Positions 32,401 to 57,146 of a stretch of 64,000 nt of DNA are shown here, piece by piece (within the stretch, counting starts at the first letter, position 1; the number at the start of each line of letters is the position of its first letter). The notes below the pieces were generated by a model. The model worked only from the letters and a program-made list of their open reading frames with translations. It was not told the origin of the DNA and did not search any database. Origin of the DNA: Pardosa pseudoannulata. Taxonomy: Eukaryota; Arthropoda; Arachnida; Araneae; Lycosidae. The translations under genes and the position numbers were made by a program. The stretch spans positions 90,240,305-90,304,304 of the forward strand of contig CM063507.1 of the NCBI GenBank assembly GCA_032207245.1, in the 5' to 3' direction.

Positions 32401-33381
32401 GTAAGTGAATTTTATCTATATATTTTTATTAATATTTAAACATTTTAGTAGTCTGTGGGGAATATCAAATGTTCGTTCGTCCATTAACGTTGTGAAAGTC
32501 GGTGAACCTTTAAAAACATACAGTGCCTTTTAGTCATCTTCGTACATTTACGAATTCGGAATGAAATAGTGTTCTGTCTATTAATTTAAATTATTATTTC
32601 ACAATAACATGCTTTCAAACTTTTACTCATCAGGCATAAAACTTACTCATTTTAAATGTTCTGTATACTTTTACGCAATGACTTTTTTAACGCAATTTTG
32701 ACTGCTTAATTAGCTTGGTATTTTACTTGTTACTATTACATTTTTAACAATACATTTTCAGCAGGATTTTAATCAAAATTGTTAAGTTTAAAAAAGTATA
32801 AAGGTACTTCTGCTTCCTACTACCGCATTCGAACAACATCTCACTATTTAATATACTACAAAGTTTGATACTCCTGTAAATGCTTTATTATTCCACAATA
32901 GCAAACTTGCCAACTTTTAAGGATATGGAAATAAAAAGATATTATTGATCTCTACCACAACATATAATCATTTGAAAACGTTTACCTGTATTCTAACAAA
33001 ATTGTAATAGTTAACTTGCTGTAAAGATTGTATGCGTTATATTCCGTCTCTCAAAATATTAAGCAAGGTATTTAATAATTAAGCTATCTCGTATGTCTGT
33101 TCTAAATTTTTAAAGTTAGTGTTCAGTTTCTTTTTTGATAATTACCTATTTTAACACTTTTGTGACTTGTTTTTCTTCCTCTTCCTTTTTCTATCTGTTT
33201 AGTAGTTATTTAGTAGCCTTAAGTAGTTATTATTATAGGAACTTTAAATTTTTAAATTATGGAAAATCTTTAAAAATATTAAATAGACATTGTTACCTAA
33301 TGTCTTAAAGTCATAAATTTAAAAGATGTAGGAAAAATCAAACAATGTTATGACCATATTTAGATATTCCAAATCTATATG
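32401..33381. other. AT-rich DNA, nothing identified
   Basis: No supported feature. Confidence 0.4.
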
Positions 33382-33572
33382 GCCGAACGATGGCCGATTG
33401 GTTAGGGTGCTGGCCTTCGGATCCGGAGTTCGTGGGTTCAAATCCCACTGTGGCATGGATGTTCGTAGCAGTTCGGAATCGGCTTTAAGCAGTAGGTCCC
33501 GGTCTCATGAGCCCTCGTGTTGCAAAAAGTAGACCATAGCGCTCCAAACCAAACCAAACCAAACCAAATTGG
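33382..33572 (+). repeat. tRNA-derived SINE, best-preserved copy
   Basis: A pol III box-A-like TGGCCGATTGGTTAGGGTGC (33391-33410) and box B GGTTCAAATCC (33435-33445) are 25 bp apart, followed by a GGCTTTAAGCAGTAGGTCC body and a CCAAA-repeat tail (about 33545-33572). Counting from the conserved T8, the anticodon position reads TCG, so an Arg tRNA ancestor is possible. Pol III would transcribe it; mobilisation needs a partner LINE. Confidence 0.88.
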
Positions 33573-34299
33573 CAAGACCACCTTTGACACTTAACTTATC
33601 TTTACGGTTTGTAATACGTTAGAAATATAGAAATTTTATGAAGGTAGCTCAACCCCCCCCCCAAATAATCTGCTGCAAAGTATTCGAGTACATTATCTGT
33701 ACCAAATTGTTGATCCCTAGGGGGGGGGGAACCATTCAACCTAAAGTGGCTTCAGCAAGTATCTTGTGCAGCATTCACGAAAGCTAGCTTTTGTATTAAT
33801 ATTTTTTTAAATTGATCACTGGAACACTAATTTAATAAAATCCTAATGTTATGCTAGATTGGAATAACTTAATTTTTATTTTTCTATTGTATTTTTTATA
33901 ATACATTAAATACAAAAATTATAAATTCCTCAAAAATTGGATTATACTAGGTTTGTACAGTATTTAAAAGTTCATTTGAAACTCCTATTTATTTTAAATG
34001 AGGAAAAGTTATTCAAAATTGTTTGTGAAAACCTCTTTTTAATATGAAATGATACCGAAACTATTTTTCGGCTTTTTTTATTATCTTATACATATATTAC
34101 AGCACCTTTTTATAATACTATGATTACCAAAGCTTTTTGATAATTACTTGCATTTTATATTCTATAGTATCTGATTTCACCAAGTGCAATGCGTTTTCCA
34201 ATAATATTTTTGTTTTACTATTGAAAGGTAACTAACTTCATAGAATAAATTTTCTTTTTATTTTAAATTGTTAGTTCATACTATAATATTACTAAATAG
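33573..34299. other. AT-rich DNA with paired C10/G10 runs
   Basis: C10 at 33653-33662 and G10 at 33720-33729 are perfect complements 57 bp apart; otherwise nothing recognised. Confidence 0.5.
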
Positions 34300-35221
34300 T
34301 TAACACTAGAATTACGGAAGGGGTCACACCTAGCGAACTTTTATCTCTGACAGCTCTTCTATTTTTTTGCAAATATCTTCATCCTTTCTTGACTTTTCCT
34401 AAATCATTGTGATTTAAGAAATAGTAAAGATTTCAAGAAAATCGTATTTTTATTTTAGCCCTAACAAATGATTATAGAAATACGGCATTCTATATACTGA
34501 TGTTGAAGACAAATGTAAACTTCATAATGACTCTTTCACTATTTTATTAGCAAAACTGGAAGCATTCATAGCGTTGTTGTACGTAAGGGGGCATTAGCCG
34601 CCAAGGGCTTACCAATTCTTAGTTTGTGGTCCAAGACTTGGGGACCAAAGCTTTTTCATGAAACAATGAGTACAGATAGGTTTCCGGAAGTTATGAAATT
34701 TCTTCGGTTTGAAAATAAACTAACAAGGTCTTCACGTTTGTAGTGTGATAAATTTACATTAATATCCGAGGTATGAAATACTTTTATAGAAAACTGTAAG
34801 CTTTGCTTCAAACCAAATGAAAATATTGCGTTGTATGAACAGTTATTCCCTACAAAAACAAGATGCCGTTTTTTGCAGTATATGCCTAACAAGCTTGATA
34901 AATTAGGAATAAACCTTTGGTTAGAAGTAGAAGTTAGGACAAAATACTTATTAAACGGATTTCCATATTTAGGAAAAGATGAAATGAGACCAAGTGATCA
35001 AAGTTTAAGAGAGAACGTAGTAAATCGTTTAATTGATCCTACATACCTGCAAAGTCTGTATATTTTTAAAAACAAACTGTAGTTGTCATAGTTTGCGTTA
35101 TTTTATTTTTTCACAAATATATTATATCATATAGAGAAATATGCCGATATCTTATCAAGAGGTCAAAATGACACCCGCCGTAATTCTAGGTATACAAATA
35201 CTACAGTAATTCTAGTGTTAA
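34300..35221 (+). mobile_element. piggyBac-type element, internally deleted
   Basis: TTAA at 34300-34303 and 35218-35221 flank inverted ends CACTAGAATTACGG / …GTAATTCTAGTG. Subterminal GTCAAAATGAC lies near the right end. TTAA duplication is diagnostic for piggyBac-like elements. Confidence 0.88.
34560..35082 (+). pseudogene. piggyBac transposase fragment (DDE_Tnp_1_7 type)
   Basis: The plus strand reads FIALLYVRGALAAKGLPILS, LWSKTWGPKLFHETMS and, in the ORF 34831-35082, EQLFPTKTRCRFLQYMPNK and KTKYLL-like TKYLLNGFPYLGKDEMRPS. The position before EQL, normally the first catalytic Asp of the family, is Tyr. Stops occur near 34740 and 34770, and the N- and C-terminal thirds are missing, so it is dead. 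Confidence 0.82.
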
Positions 35222-37339
35222 ACTTGAAAATGAAATAAGTGTATTTAGACAGTTTGCTTTGGTGAAACTGCATCAATTTATTAAACAGTTATTTTTTGAG
35301 GGGGGGGGATGAAGACCAATACAGCAATTTGTAATAACTAAATGTGCATTACTACCAAGTCGTGACAGTATGTGTTACATTTTGTAAATTGTTAATAGTA
35401 AAAACGATTTACTTTTTATTGCATTGTGTAGATTTACATTACATTGCTTTAAATTTCTCCCCTAGGACATCTATAAACACCTATAACACCCAAAGCATTT
35501 AACTGTTGCAATTTACTTAATATCTATTTATTGCTAATACAGTTTTCATGTTTATTATTATAATGTAATATTAGTAGGTATCAAGCTTCACAGTATTAGT
35601 CTTTTAGGCTTGATTTTATGTTGTCGATTGACATTGTACTATACATGAACAGTAAAATTTGAAAACTGTGTAGGTGTGTTGCAAAATCGTATTTTGTAGT
35701 GCATTGCACAAAAAACTATATATATAAAACAAAATATTAGACAACAATTACTGAACTCTATATCATATCTATAGGTTTTCTCCTTGTAAGAGTAAGATCC
35801 CTGTCTATAGCTATATTATTTTACGCGGCTTCCGCTATTACTGCCTAATTTAAATGTGGCCTCTACTGCCTATAAAGTTCCACATAAATATCTATATTAT
35901 GCTTTGTTTATTTAATTTTCTTCTCAAGGGACATTTTTTATGCACATTCTATGCTATGTATTTTGAAATTACTATCTTTTGTTTATGGCATTTTATGGGG
36001 AAACAATTGGTTTTTAAATTTTTATTTTCCGAATTGCTGATAAATATGAGACACCTTTAAAAATTTCTGGCAAAAATGTTTATTATTTAACATCGTATAA
36101 CGAAATGTATACAACTAACCCCATACTAACCAGGGCCCTTCAGTTGACTAGTGTGATAGTTGTCTCACACTTTCTCTTTAAATCGTGTGATTATAACACA
36201 AATCACTTAAAATGGCATCATTGCTCTAAGACGTATTCTCTGAAAACATATGTGCTTTTCTTTCATACTTATGGTACTTGTCAGTAATTCTTTTCATTAT
36301 GTTAATATATCTACCTCAAAATCTTGAAAATTTAACATATTTTAAGCTATTCAAAAAGTTAAGAATTTGTATGTTCTATATACATTTAAAATGACATGAG
36401 ATTGTTTAGCTTCCTTGGTAAAAAGTTTACCTTAAATTTCATCAGTTTACATGATGCGGGAATCACCAAATGAAGCTAAAATTACTCATATAGAACCCCA
36501 GTTATGATGTGTAACAACAGTCAGCGAACTTTCATTTTCAATTTTAAAACGCTGTCTTAAAGTTTCAAACAATAGTGTTAAATATTTATACATATTTTCT
36601 ATAATGAATGCAGAGAAAAATATCGTATATGGACTAAGCAATTACTTTCTTACATACAATTCTTATTTTTATATTTATACTGCATTTTATATGTATAATA
36701 TTTTTATGTGTACAAGAAGAAACTGTGAAATTTAATTAAGATTACACTGTGTCAATATAACTTTTTAATAAAATATTACAGATAAATTTGAATTAAAGCA
36801 TAGCCTAGTGTAGAAGATTTTAATATTTGAAAAGTTTAAGAGCGAAAATGTTAACATTTATAACAGAAATTTAAATCAGAACTGTAAATCTATTGGAGCA
36901 GTTTATTTTAAAAATAATGAAACGTTTTTTAAAAAAAACATTTTAATTTTAAAACATTAATATTTCTGCTTTAAAAGTTTTGGGATTTGTTTGGGATAAC
37001 ATTTGTCTGCATGCTGATTAAACCCATGCATGAGAGGTCCGTAATTAATAAAAATTGTAAACACGCGACTTTTCAACATGTATTTAATCCAGACATATAT
37101 ATAGCATGTAATTCCTGATCAAAAGCTGGTCCTTTTTGCCGAGTCTTTTACAATTTTGCAGAATGAAATGGTAAAGTCTCAAAGAAATTACTAATCGATG
37201 TATCGTTACTTTACTCGTCGTAAATCCTTTTTCTCGCACTGGTAGCTCGATACTGTTCCCCAAATGATTAAAACTCATTAAGGGCGTCCATTCGAATTCC
37301 ACCTCTTTCGCTCTCTTGCTGAGTTAGTAGGTTCAAGTC
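35222..37339. other. AT-rich DNA, nothing identified
   Basis: A G-run at about 35299-35307 and scattered chance ORFs. The 72-codon minus ORF at 37084-37302 has no recognisable family. Confidence 0.4.
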
Positions 37340-37690
37340 ATTCACACGATAGTATTTCATCCATAGACGAACGGTTTAGTAGAATATTAGCATCGTAGCC
37401 TTAAACTACCTTAAAATCTTGCCTTACTGAGCGATGGATAGACGTACTTCTGTTAGCCCTGTTTAGACTCCGTACTGTTTTTAATGAAGAATATCAATCG
37501 ATTGCTGAGCTAGTCTACAGTGTTGAACTAAGATTGCCCGCCGAGTTCTTAACGCCGACAAAACTGGATGTAAATGCTCCATGATTTTTACGTACTTTCT
37601 AAACGACGATGCAAATGTGAAGGCCGAGATCAAGGTCTCATTCTAATTTCAAAGGTTTTCTCGCACTAAATATATACACATGTAACAATG
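37340..37690 (+). pseudogene. Ty3/gypsy integrase fragment
   Basis: Plus-strand reading RWIDVLLLALFRLRTVFNEE, then SIAELVYSVELRLPAEF, is the gypsy integrase segment that also occurs at 8272 (LVYGRSLRLPGEFF). Several frameshifts and stops; boundaries approximate. Confidence 0.65.
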
Positions 37691-38083
37691 TCTGAATTAG
37701 GATACACTATCAAACCACTTCTATCTTCCTCCGTTACTTTGATTCAGAGTGCCTCCAATAAGAATATCGCTAGCTTCTAAAAAGCAAAATTAGAATCGGG
37801 CTTCGGATGCACCAATAATGCTGCATAAATAATTCGTTCCTTGAACTTTTTAGAGGCATTAAGTTTCTTCAGTCCTAGGTATTTTTATTTTTCCCCTTTC
37901 TTTAGAAATTTATTTAACGGTGCTTGTAAATACTATAAGAATATTTCAACGGTAATAGTTTAATAGTCCTATAAAAACGCCTCAACTCTTATGGTTTTGG
38001 ATTGTTCGTAGATTAAAATTGGTTTTAATTTTTCCGAAAGGTCTTAATACGTTCTCATTAACCAGGTAACCTAAAAAGGCAAT

Positions 38084-38560
38084 TCAGTAACTATAAAAAC
38101 CCATTTTGAGTGAGTGATACCGTATGCAATGGAATAACATTTCTAAGTTTAAAAGATGTTCGGTTTCCCAACAATTCGTGACCAAGATGTCTAAATAAAC
38201 AAAAGTAAAACTTAGGCAATGAATTGCTTCAGGAATAAATCGTTGGAATAATTGAGCTGAGTTACACAAACTAAATGGAAACTCGAACAAACCTAATTCT
38301 GTTATTTTAGTTTTTTAGGTATGTCATCTCCTTGAACAGGGATATGGTGATAAGAACGACCCAAATCAATTTCGGAAAAATATTTCTTACTAGTTTTCTT
38401 GTCAACTCTATAGTCACCTGTTATAATTAAAACTGTTTCATTCGGTTTCAGGATTATGCTCATCGAGCTTAGCAAGTTTGATTTGATATGTCCACCAATT
38501 CTTGATAAGCATGTATTGAAATTCTTGCTTAGCAATTTTTAATCTTGGGGGCAGACGTTC
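38084..38560 (-). pseudogene. Ty3/gypsy reverse transcriptase fragment
   Basis: Minus-strand reading GDYRVDKKTSKKYFSEIDLGRSYHHIPVQ is split over two frames and followed by LFEFPFSLCNSAQLFQRFI and FVYLDILVTN. The RT active-site YLDD reads YLD followed by Ile, i.e. one Asp is lost by an indel. Opposite strand to the integrase fragment at 37340, so the two belong to different insertions or to an inverted one. Confidence 0.78.
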
Positions 38561-38818
38561 GGCAAACCCAAAAACTGGCGGTTCCACGGTCTCGATACGA
38601 TGAAAAGTGTTGTGAATAATTGTATAGTAAGATGAAAATGGTTTTAAAATATCCGGTTACTTATTTAGTATATTTTAAGTTTTGTTTTTCCGACTATTAG
38701 TTATTCGTGACGAATTATTGGTTACTTTCGAGCTATCGGCATATAACTTAGTCTTACAATCTGAGGCGATTGTTTACAGTCTGCCAGTAAACCGAAGTTC
38801 TGCATAAACTCAGCTCAA

Positions 38819-39807
38819 TTAAAACATTAGAATTACGGTGGTCTTTGTAAACCTAGAATTACGGCGGGTATCATATTGATCCCTTGGTGCGATATCTGCT
38901 TATTTCTCTACATTTTCTCGGAAGATATTTTGCAAGGGTCGTCGGCCAGAAGTATTTGAATTATTTTCTACTTTCCATACAGCTCCATTACTAGAAATTT
39001 CTTTACAAGTGTTAGTTTGAATTCGTTGAATTTCATATTCGGTTTTGAGCGTCTACTAGTTTTCGTTTTGGCATTCTTAGGTACGGCAGAATTTGAACTC
39101 TTAGAAACAAATCCATTTGTACTTTCACTTGAGATAGAAAATGATATTGCCTGATTACTCCCTATAAAAATTACAGAATCACAAGATGTTCCATCTCTAT
39201 ATTTATTTGCAGAATTATTTTCGATTTCAGAACCGGAATGAGCATGAGATAGTTCTTGCATCAGTTTCATGCGTTAGTCCTTTTCTAAGTGCCATTAATA
39301 CGTCACTATAAAAACATGTAAATACAATAAAATTTTCCACTGAAGTTTGTTATGAATAATAAACAAAATATCTACGAAAAATCTACAAACGTTCAGCTCG
39401 TAATAATCTTTTCTCTGCTTTCTTTCCACAAAGGAAAGTCTTGCACATATTTCAAATCATGTAACTGACAGATATGACTACGCAGACCCACAATATTCTT
39501 TTCCTTTTTTTATTTTGTTTAGAAGGTGCAAATAAAAATACTTTACAAAAGTGTTCAGATAACATAATGGAATGTATTCACAAATCTTTTCTCTCAAAGG
39601 GATCAAAATGACACCTGCCGTATTTCTAGGTATAACCATTTGTAAGAGCTAAAATAAGAATATTTTCTTGAAATTTTTACTATTTCGTAAATCACAATGA
39701 TTTAGGAAAAGTCGAGAAAAGATTAAGATATTTGCGAAAAAAAAGGGGGGTTAGAGATAAAAGTTCGCTAGGTGTCAAAATGACCCCTTCCGTAATTCTA
39801 GTGTTAA
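38819..39807 (-). mobile_element. piggyBac-type element (minus orientation), N-terminal part
   Basis: TTAA at 38819-38822 and 39804-39807. The right end reads CGTAATTCTAGTG; the left end carries ATTAGAATTACGG, two bases off the canonical position. TCAAAATGACCCC and TCAAAATGACACC subterminal repeats lie at 39775 and 39604. An ORF at 38968-39270 (minus) with an acidic, Ser-rich start could be the transposase N-terminus; no catalytic part is left. Confidence 0.75.
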
Positions 39808-40287
39808 TATTTCTGCCAACGTCTGCAATTACAAGTGGCCTTTGAAACTTACGACGCAATGAAATATCAACAAGTACTAATCTAGTACCGTAACAATTTA
39901 TACTCTCACCACTTGCGCAAAACAATTTAATGCTTTTGGGATTCGTAAAATGTATTTTTTGAACTTGGAAGCACACATACATGACTGCCACTGTCTATTA
40001 TAAAAGTCTGTTGGAAAGGCTTATAGATTAAAATATCGATTCATTTGAAATTTCGATCGTAACCTCATTTCCTCCTATGCAAATATGTTGTGACAGCCGT
40101 GATATAAATTGACTTTCCCGGTTAGTTCCTTTGGCCTTGTCTGTTACTCTGACTGTTTGGTGTTGCTAAAACTGATGGTGAGTCGTAAGGAAATACGACC
40201 TGCTCTGTTGGAAACCTTATTTCTAATGGCAAGGCAGGTTACAATTATAAAAATAATGGAACAACTGTACAAGTAACAAAAGTAACA
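39808..40287. other. no feature identified
   Basis: AT-rich, no ORF or repeat recognised. Confidence 0.4.
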
Positions 40288-40445
40288 TTGACCGAAGTCA
40301 TTGCCTCTGGCGTTCTCCGCTTAGTGACAGTACATGACTGCCTAAGTGAACATTTCCATAGAATTGGCATTTTTGACTCCCCTCTTTATTCTTTATGTGA
40401 CCTTGGAGAAACTTTAAATACAGGTCAGTTGGTTCTCTTAGAATC
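40288..40445 (+). pseudogene. LINE C-terminal zinc-region fragment
   Basis: Plus-strand reading TVHDCLSEHFHRIGIFDSPL, then YSLCDLGE, resembles the post-RNase H zinc region of arthropod LINEs (HDCL..HLHRIG….CPLC). Only this module is left; beyond 40445 the open frame to 40671 is unlike the family. Confidence 0.5.
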
Positions 40446-40827
40446 CTGCCCCACTGCCTTGTTTTTCTCCCCCCCTTTAACTTACTTTCCAGTACTCCTC
40501 CTGAAGCAGTGCTTCTCGCGGCCACATTTTGGTGGGTCACTTACTAAGATTGCCATTGGTCCTCAGCATAAATTTGATTCGCTGAGATTTTCTCGTCTGA
40601 ATCGCTTCAATTCTTGCTCATTTTCAGACGCTTTATACTTCGTTAATTCTTATGGGGAAAAATACTATTAATATACCTCTTTGGGCTAATTTTCCTTTTG
40701 GAATCCTGTTAATCATTGCACTTAATCGTTCTTTTTTCTATTACTTGTCCTCCCTGCCCAAATTCAAGCATCCTTATTCTCTAATTTTACACTTTTATTG
40801 ACATGTTAGAGCCAAATCATTTCAATT

Positions 40828-41096
40828 ATGTTTTGCCAATCCCAATAGAATTGCAGAACTATATGGTTAGGCCCAAGCAGTTCTGTGCCAAAACCATGCT
40901 GCGGTAGATGCTGGGCACTTAGCGGTTCTTCCGACTCCGAGACTACCCTGTATTGCTATGTTCAAAACTGCTTGCTCTAGTTTGGTTTTAATACCTTGTT
41001 TATATTTTTATCGTTCAAGTTGAACTAATAAACGTTTAATCCATGAAATGAACTGTGTTTTGGACTCTCTACGCACATCCACACCACAAACATAAC
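40828..41096 (+). repeat. possible solo LTR
   Basis: Segment beginning TGTTTTGCCAATCCC and ending CACAAACATAACA, with TTTATATTTTTATCG and an AATAAA (about 41027). It is followed by TGACGCTGGGCACTC, which could be a primer binding site. GCTGGGCACTTAGC also occurs inside the segment. No second copy is in the window. Confidence 0.3.
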
Positions 41097-42200
41097 ATGA
41101 CGCTGGGCACTCTAAAAATAAGTTGAAATTTGCCCTAACAAAGTCCAGTTTTATGTTTACGTATAAACAATCTTATTCCCGTAATAAAAGAATGTAAGTC
41201 GCATTGAGCCGATAAATGACTTATGAATATGTTTATTTGTAGGGGAAATAAACTTGCGCGGTTTGCGGTATTTAACTACCTCTTCTTTAAAATGTTTTGC
41301 GATACCAACAAAAGGCAGAATTTAGAATGGGGGATTTTAAAAATTTTCTGTACCTAGTTGGACTGAAGTTGCGATCAAGGAAACGTGGTCTACTACGAGA
41401 ATATATTCGAACATTTTTGAAACTTCGGTAACCTGAGCTTGCGTTCAGAAGATTGCGTGTTCAAATGAATACCTTACTATTTTATAGGATGTACTAATTA
41501 CGATAGAGACTGTTAAGGTATGTCCGAGAGCGACATGCGAAGGTAAGAAATGCGAGATAAATGCCAGGTTTTTCAGTTTCATAGGAAAATCAACACCCTG
41601 TCAGCACGGCAAATTAGCATTCGACGAGTCTCTCTTTGACCGTGGGAACCGCAAAAATATCATACCATAGAAAATTTCCTACTCCATCATGTAGTAATAT
41701 CTGTTAATCCTTAAACTGACAAAAGTAAGAAATTTCGCGATAGGTTAACGTGGAGAAATAGGAATCCTTTAATGCCGGTACCCATTCATCTTAAAAGGAC
41801 AGCAGCCATAACAACGCATCTTAATTGTGTTACACATATGAATCTCCGTGCCCAAATAAAATGTAGTATAAGATACTTAATCAGATTAAATGTTTTTCTA
41901 AAATCGGAAAATAGTTTCACAATTTTTTATTAAAAATTAATTTAAAAGTTCTCCCTTTTACACAATTTTCACATATTTCTACAAAATGCTTACCAACCAC
42001 TTCTACTATACATGAAAATATTTGGGAACTTCTTTTAAATTTCGACTTAGAGATTATTAAAACGAATTTAAGTGTCCCAATTTTTTTTTCTGGCGAGTTC
42101 ATCTTAGACATAAAAAATCTTCTATAAATTAACTGCTAAATCTATATAGGAAAAAAATTCCAAACGCGTTCCAAAGATATTTTAAAGTAATAAAGAATTT
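41097..42200. other. no feature identified
   Basis: Low-complexity AT-rich to mixed DNA without recognisable coding or repeat structure. Confidence 0.4.
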
Positions 42201-42490
42201 TTAACACTAGATTGCCCGAGATTTCTTGTATACCTATATTGCCCCAAAACAGTCAAAATGACTGCATTGTGAAAAAATAACAAATATGTAAAGAAATTTG
42301 TTTAAAATTAATTTTTAATATTATATAATAAATTAGGGTGAAAGTAACTACAATTATTCATAAACCCATTTATATGTTATAGAAAAAGTCACCAAGTTCT
42401 AAGAAATTGTGTCATTCATATTTCATAATTGTTTTTCTAATTGAAATCAAAAAGCAGTCAAAATGACTGCCTTGGGCAATCTAGTCTTAA
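42201..42490. mobile_element. TTAA-flanked MITE (piggyBac-like), 282 bp
   Basis: TTAA at 42201-42204 and 42487-42490. Inverted ends are CACTAGATTGCCC and GGGCAATCTAGTC. Two CAGTCAAAATGACTGC palindromes sit just inside the ends (about 42251 and 42455). No coding capacity. Confidence 0.85.
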
Positions 42491-42753
42491 AAAATACATA
42501 AGAATTAATGGGTAAGAAACATCTTAAAAATCGACAAATTCCAAAAAATTGAAATATTTTTTAAGCGAAGTTATTTCAAAAAATACTTTAGGTGAGAATG
42601 ATTTATTTCTAGTTGAATGTATATATGCAACAAATATGAAATCTGTTATCAATTTCCTAAACTCCTTTACAACATTCCCTGTTCCCTTGTACCCTATTTT
42701 TAAATTCAAAATTGTACCATTCCTCCGTCTTACATGATTTTTGTCTGTTTCAG

Positions 42754-56991
<14,238 letters not shown>

Positions 56992-57146
56992 ATCCACGCC
57001 TGTCCCCTGCTCCGACGATAATATACTTCATTATTAAAAAAAATAGTCACCACCTCTGTATGAATGTCGTGGAGTTGTCTTGAGTCAAAACATTATCTCA
57101 AATAAGACAAACCTTTTTATAATTAACGTATTTAGAACTGCTGGGG

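Noticed and set aside
33382..33460. Functional tRNA gene
   Set aside because: The acceptor stem does not pair and the SINE body and CCAAA tail follow directly; several dispersed copies exist.
37340..38560. A single gypsy element covering both integrase and RT scraps
   Set aside because: The integrase reads on plus and the RT on minus, so they cannot be one collinear copy without an inversion that I cannot demonstrate.
40446..40671. Host gene at the 127-codon ORF 40288-40671
   Set aside because: Only the first third resembles anything, and that is a LINE zinc region; the rest is low-complexity Phe/Leu/Ser.
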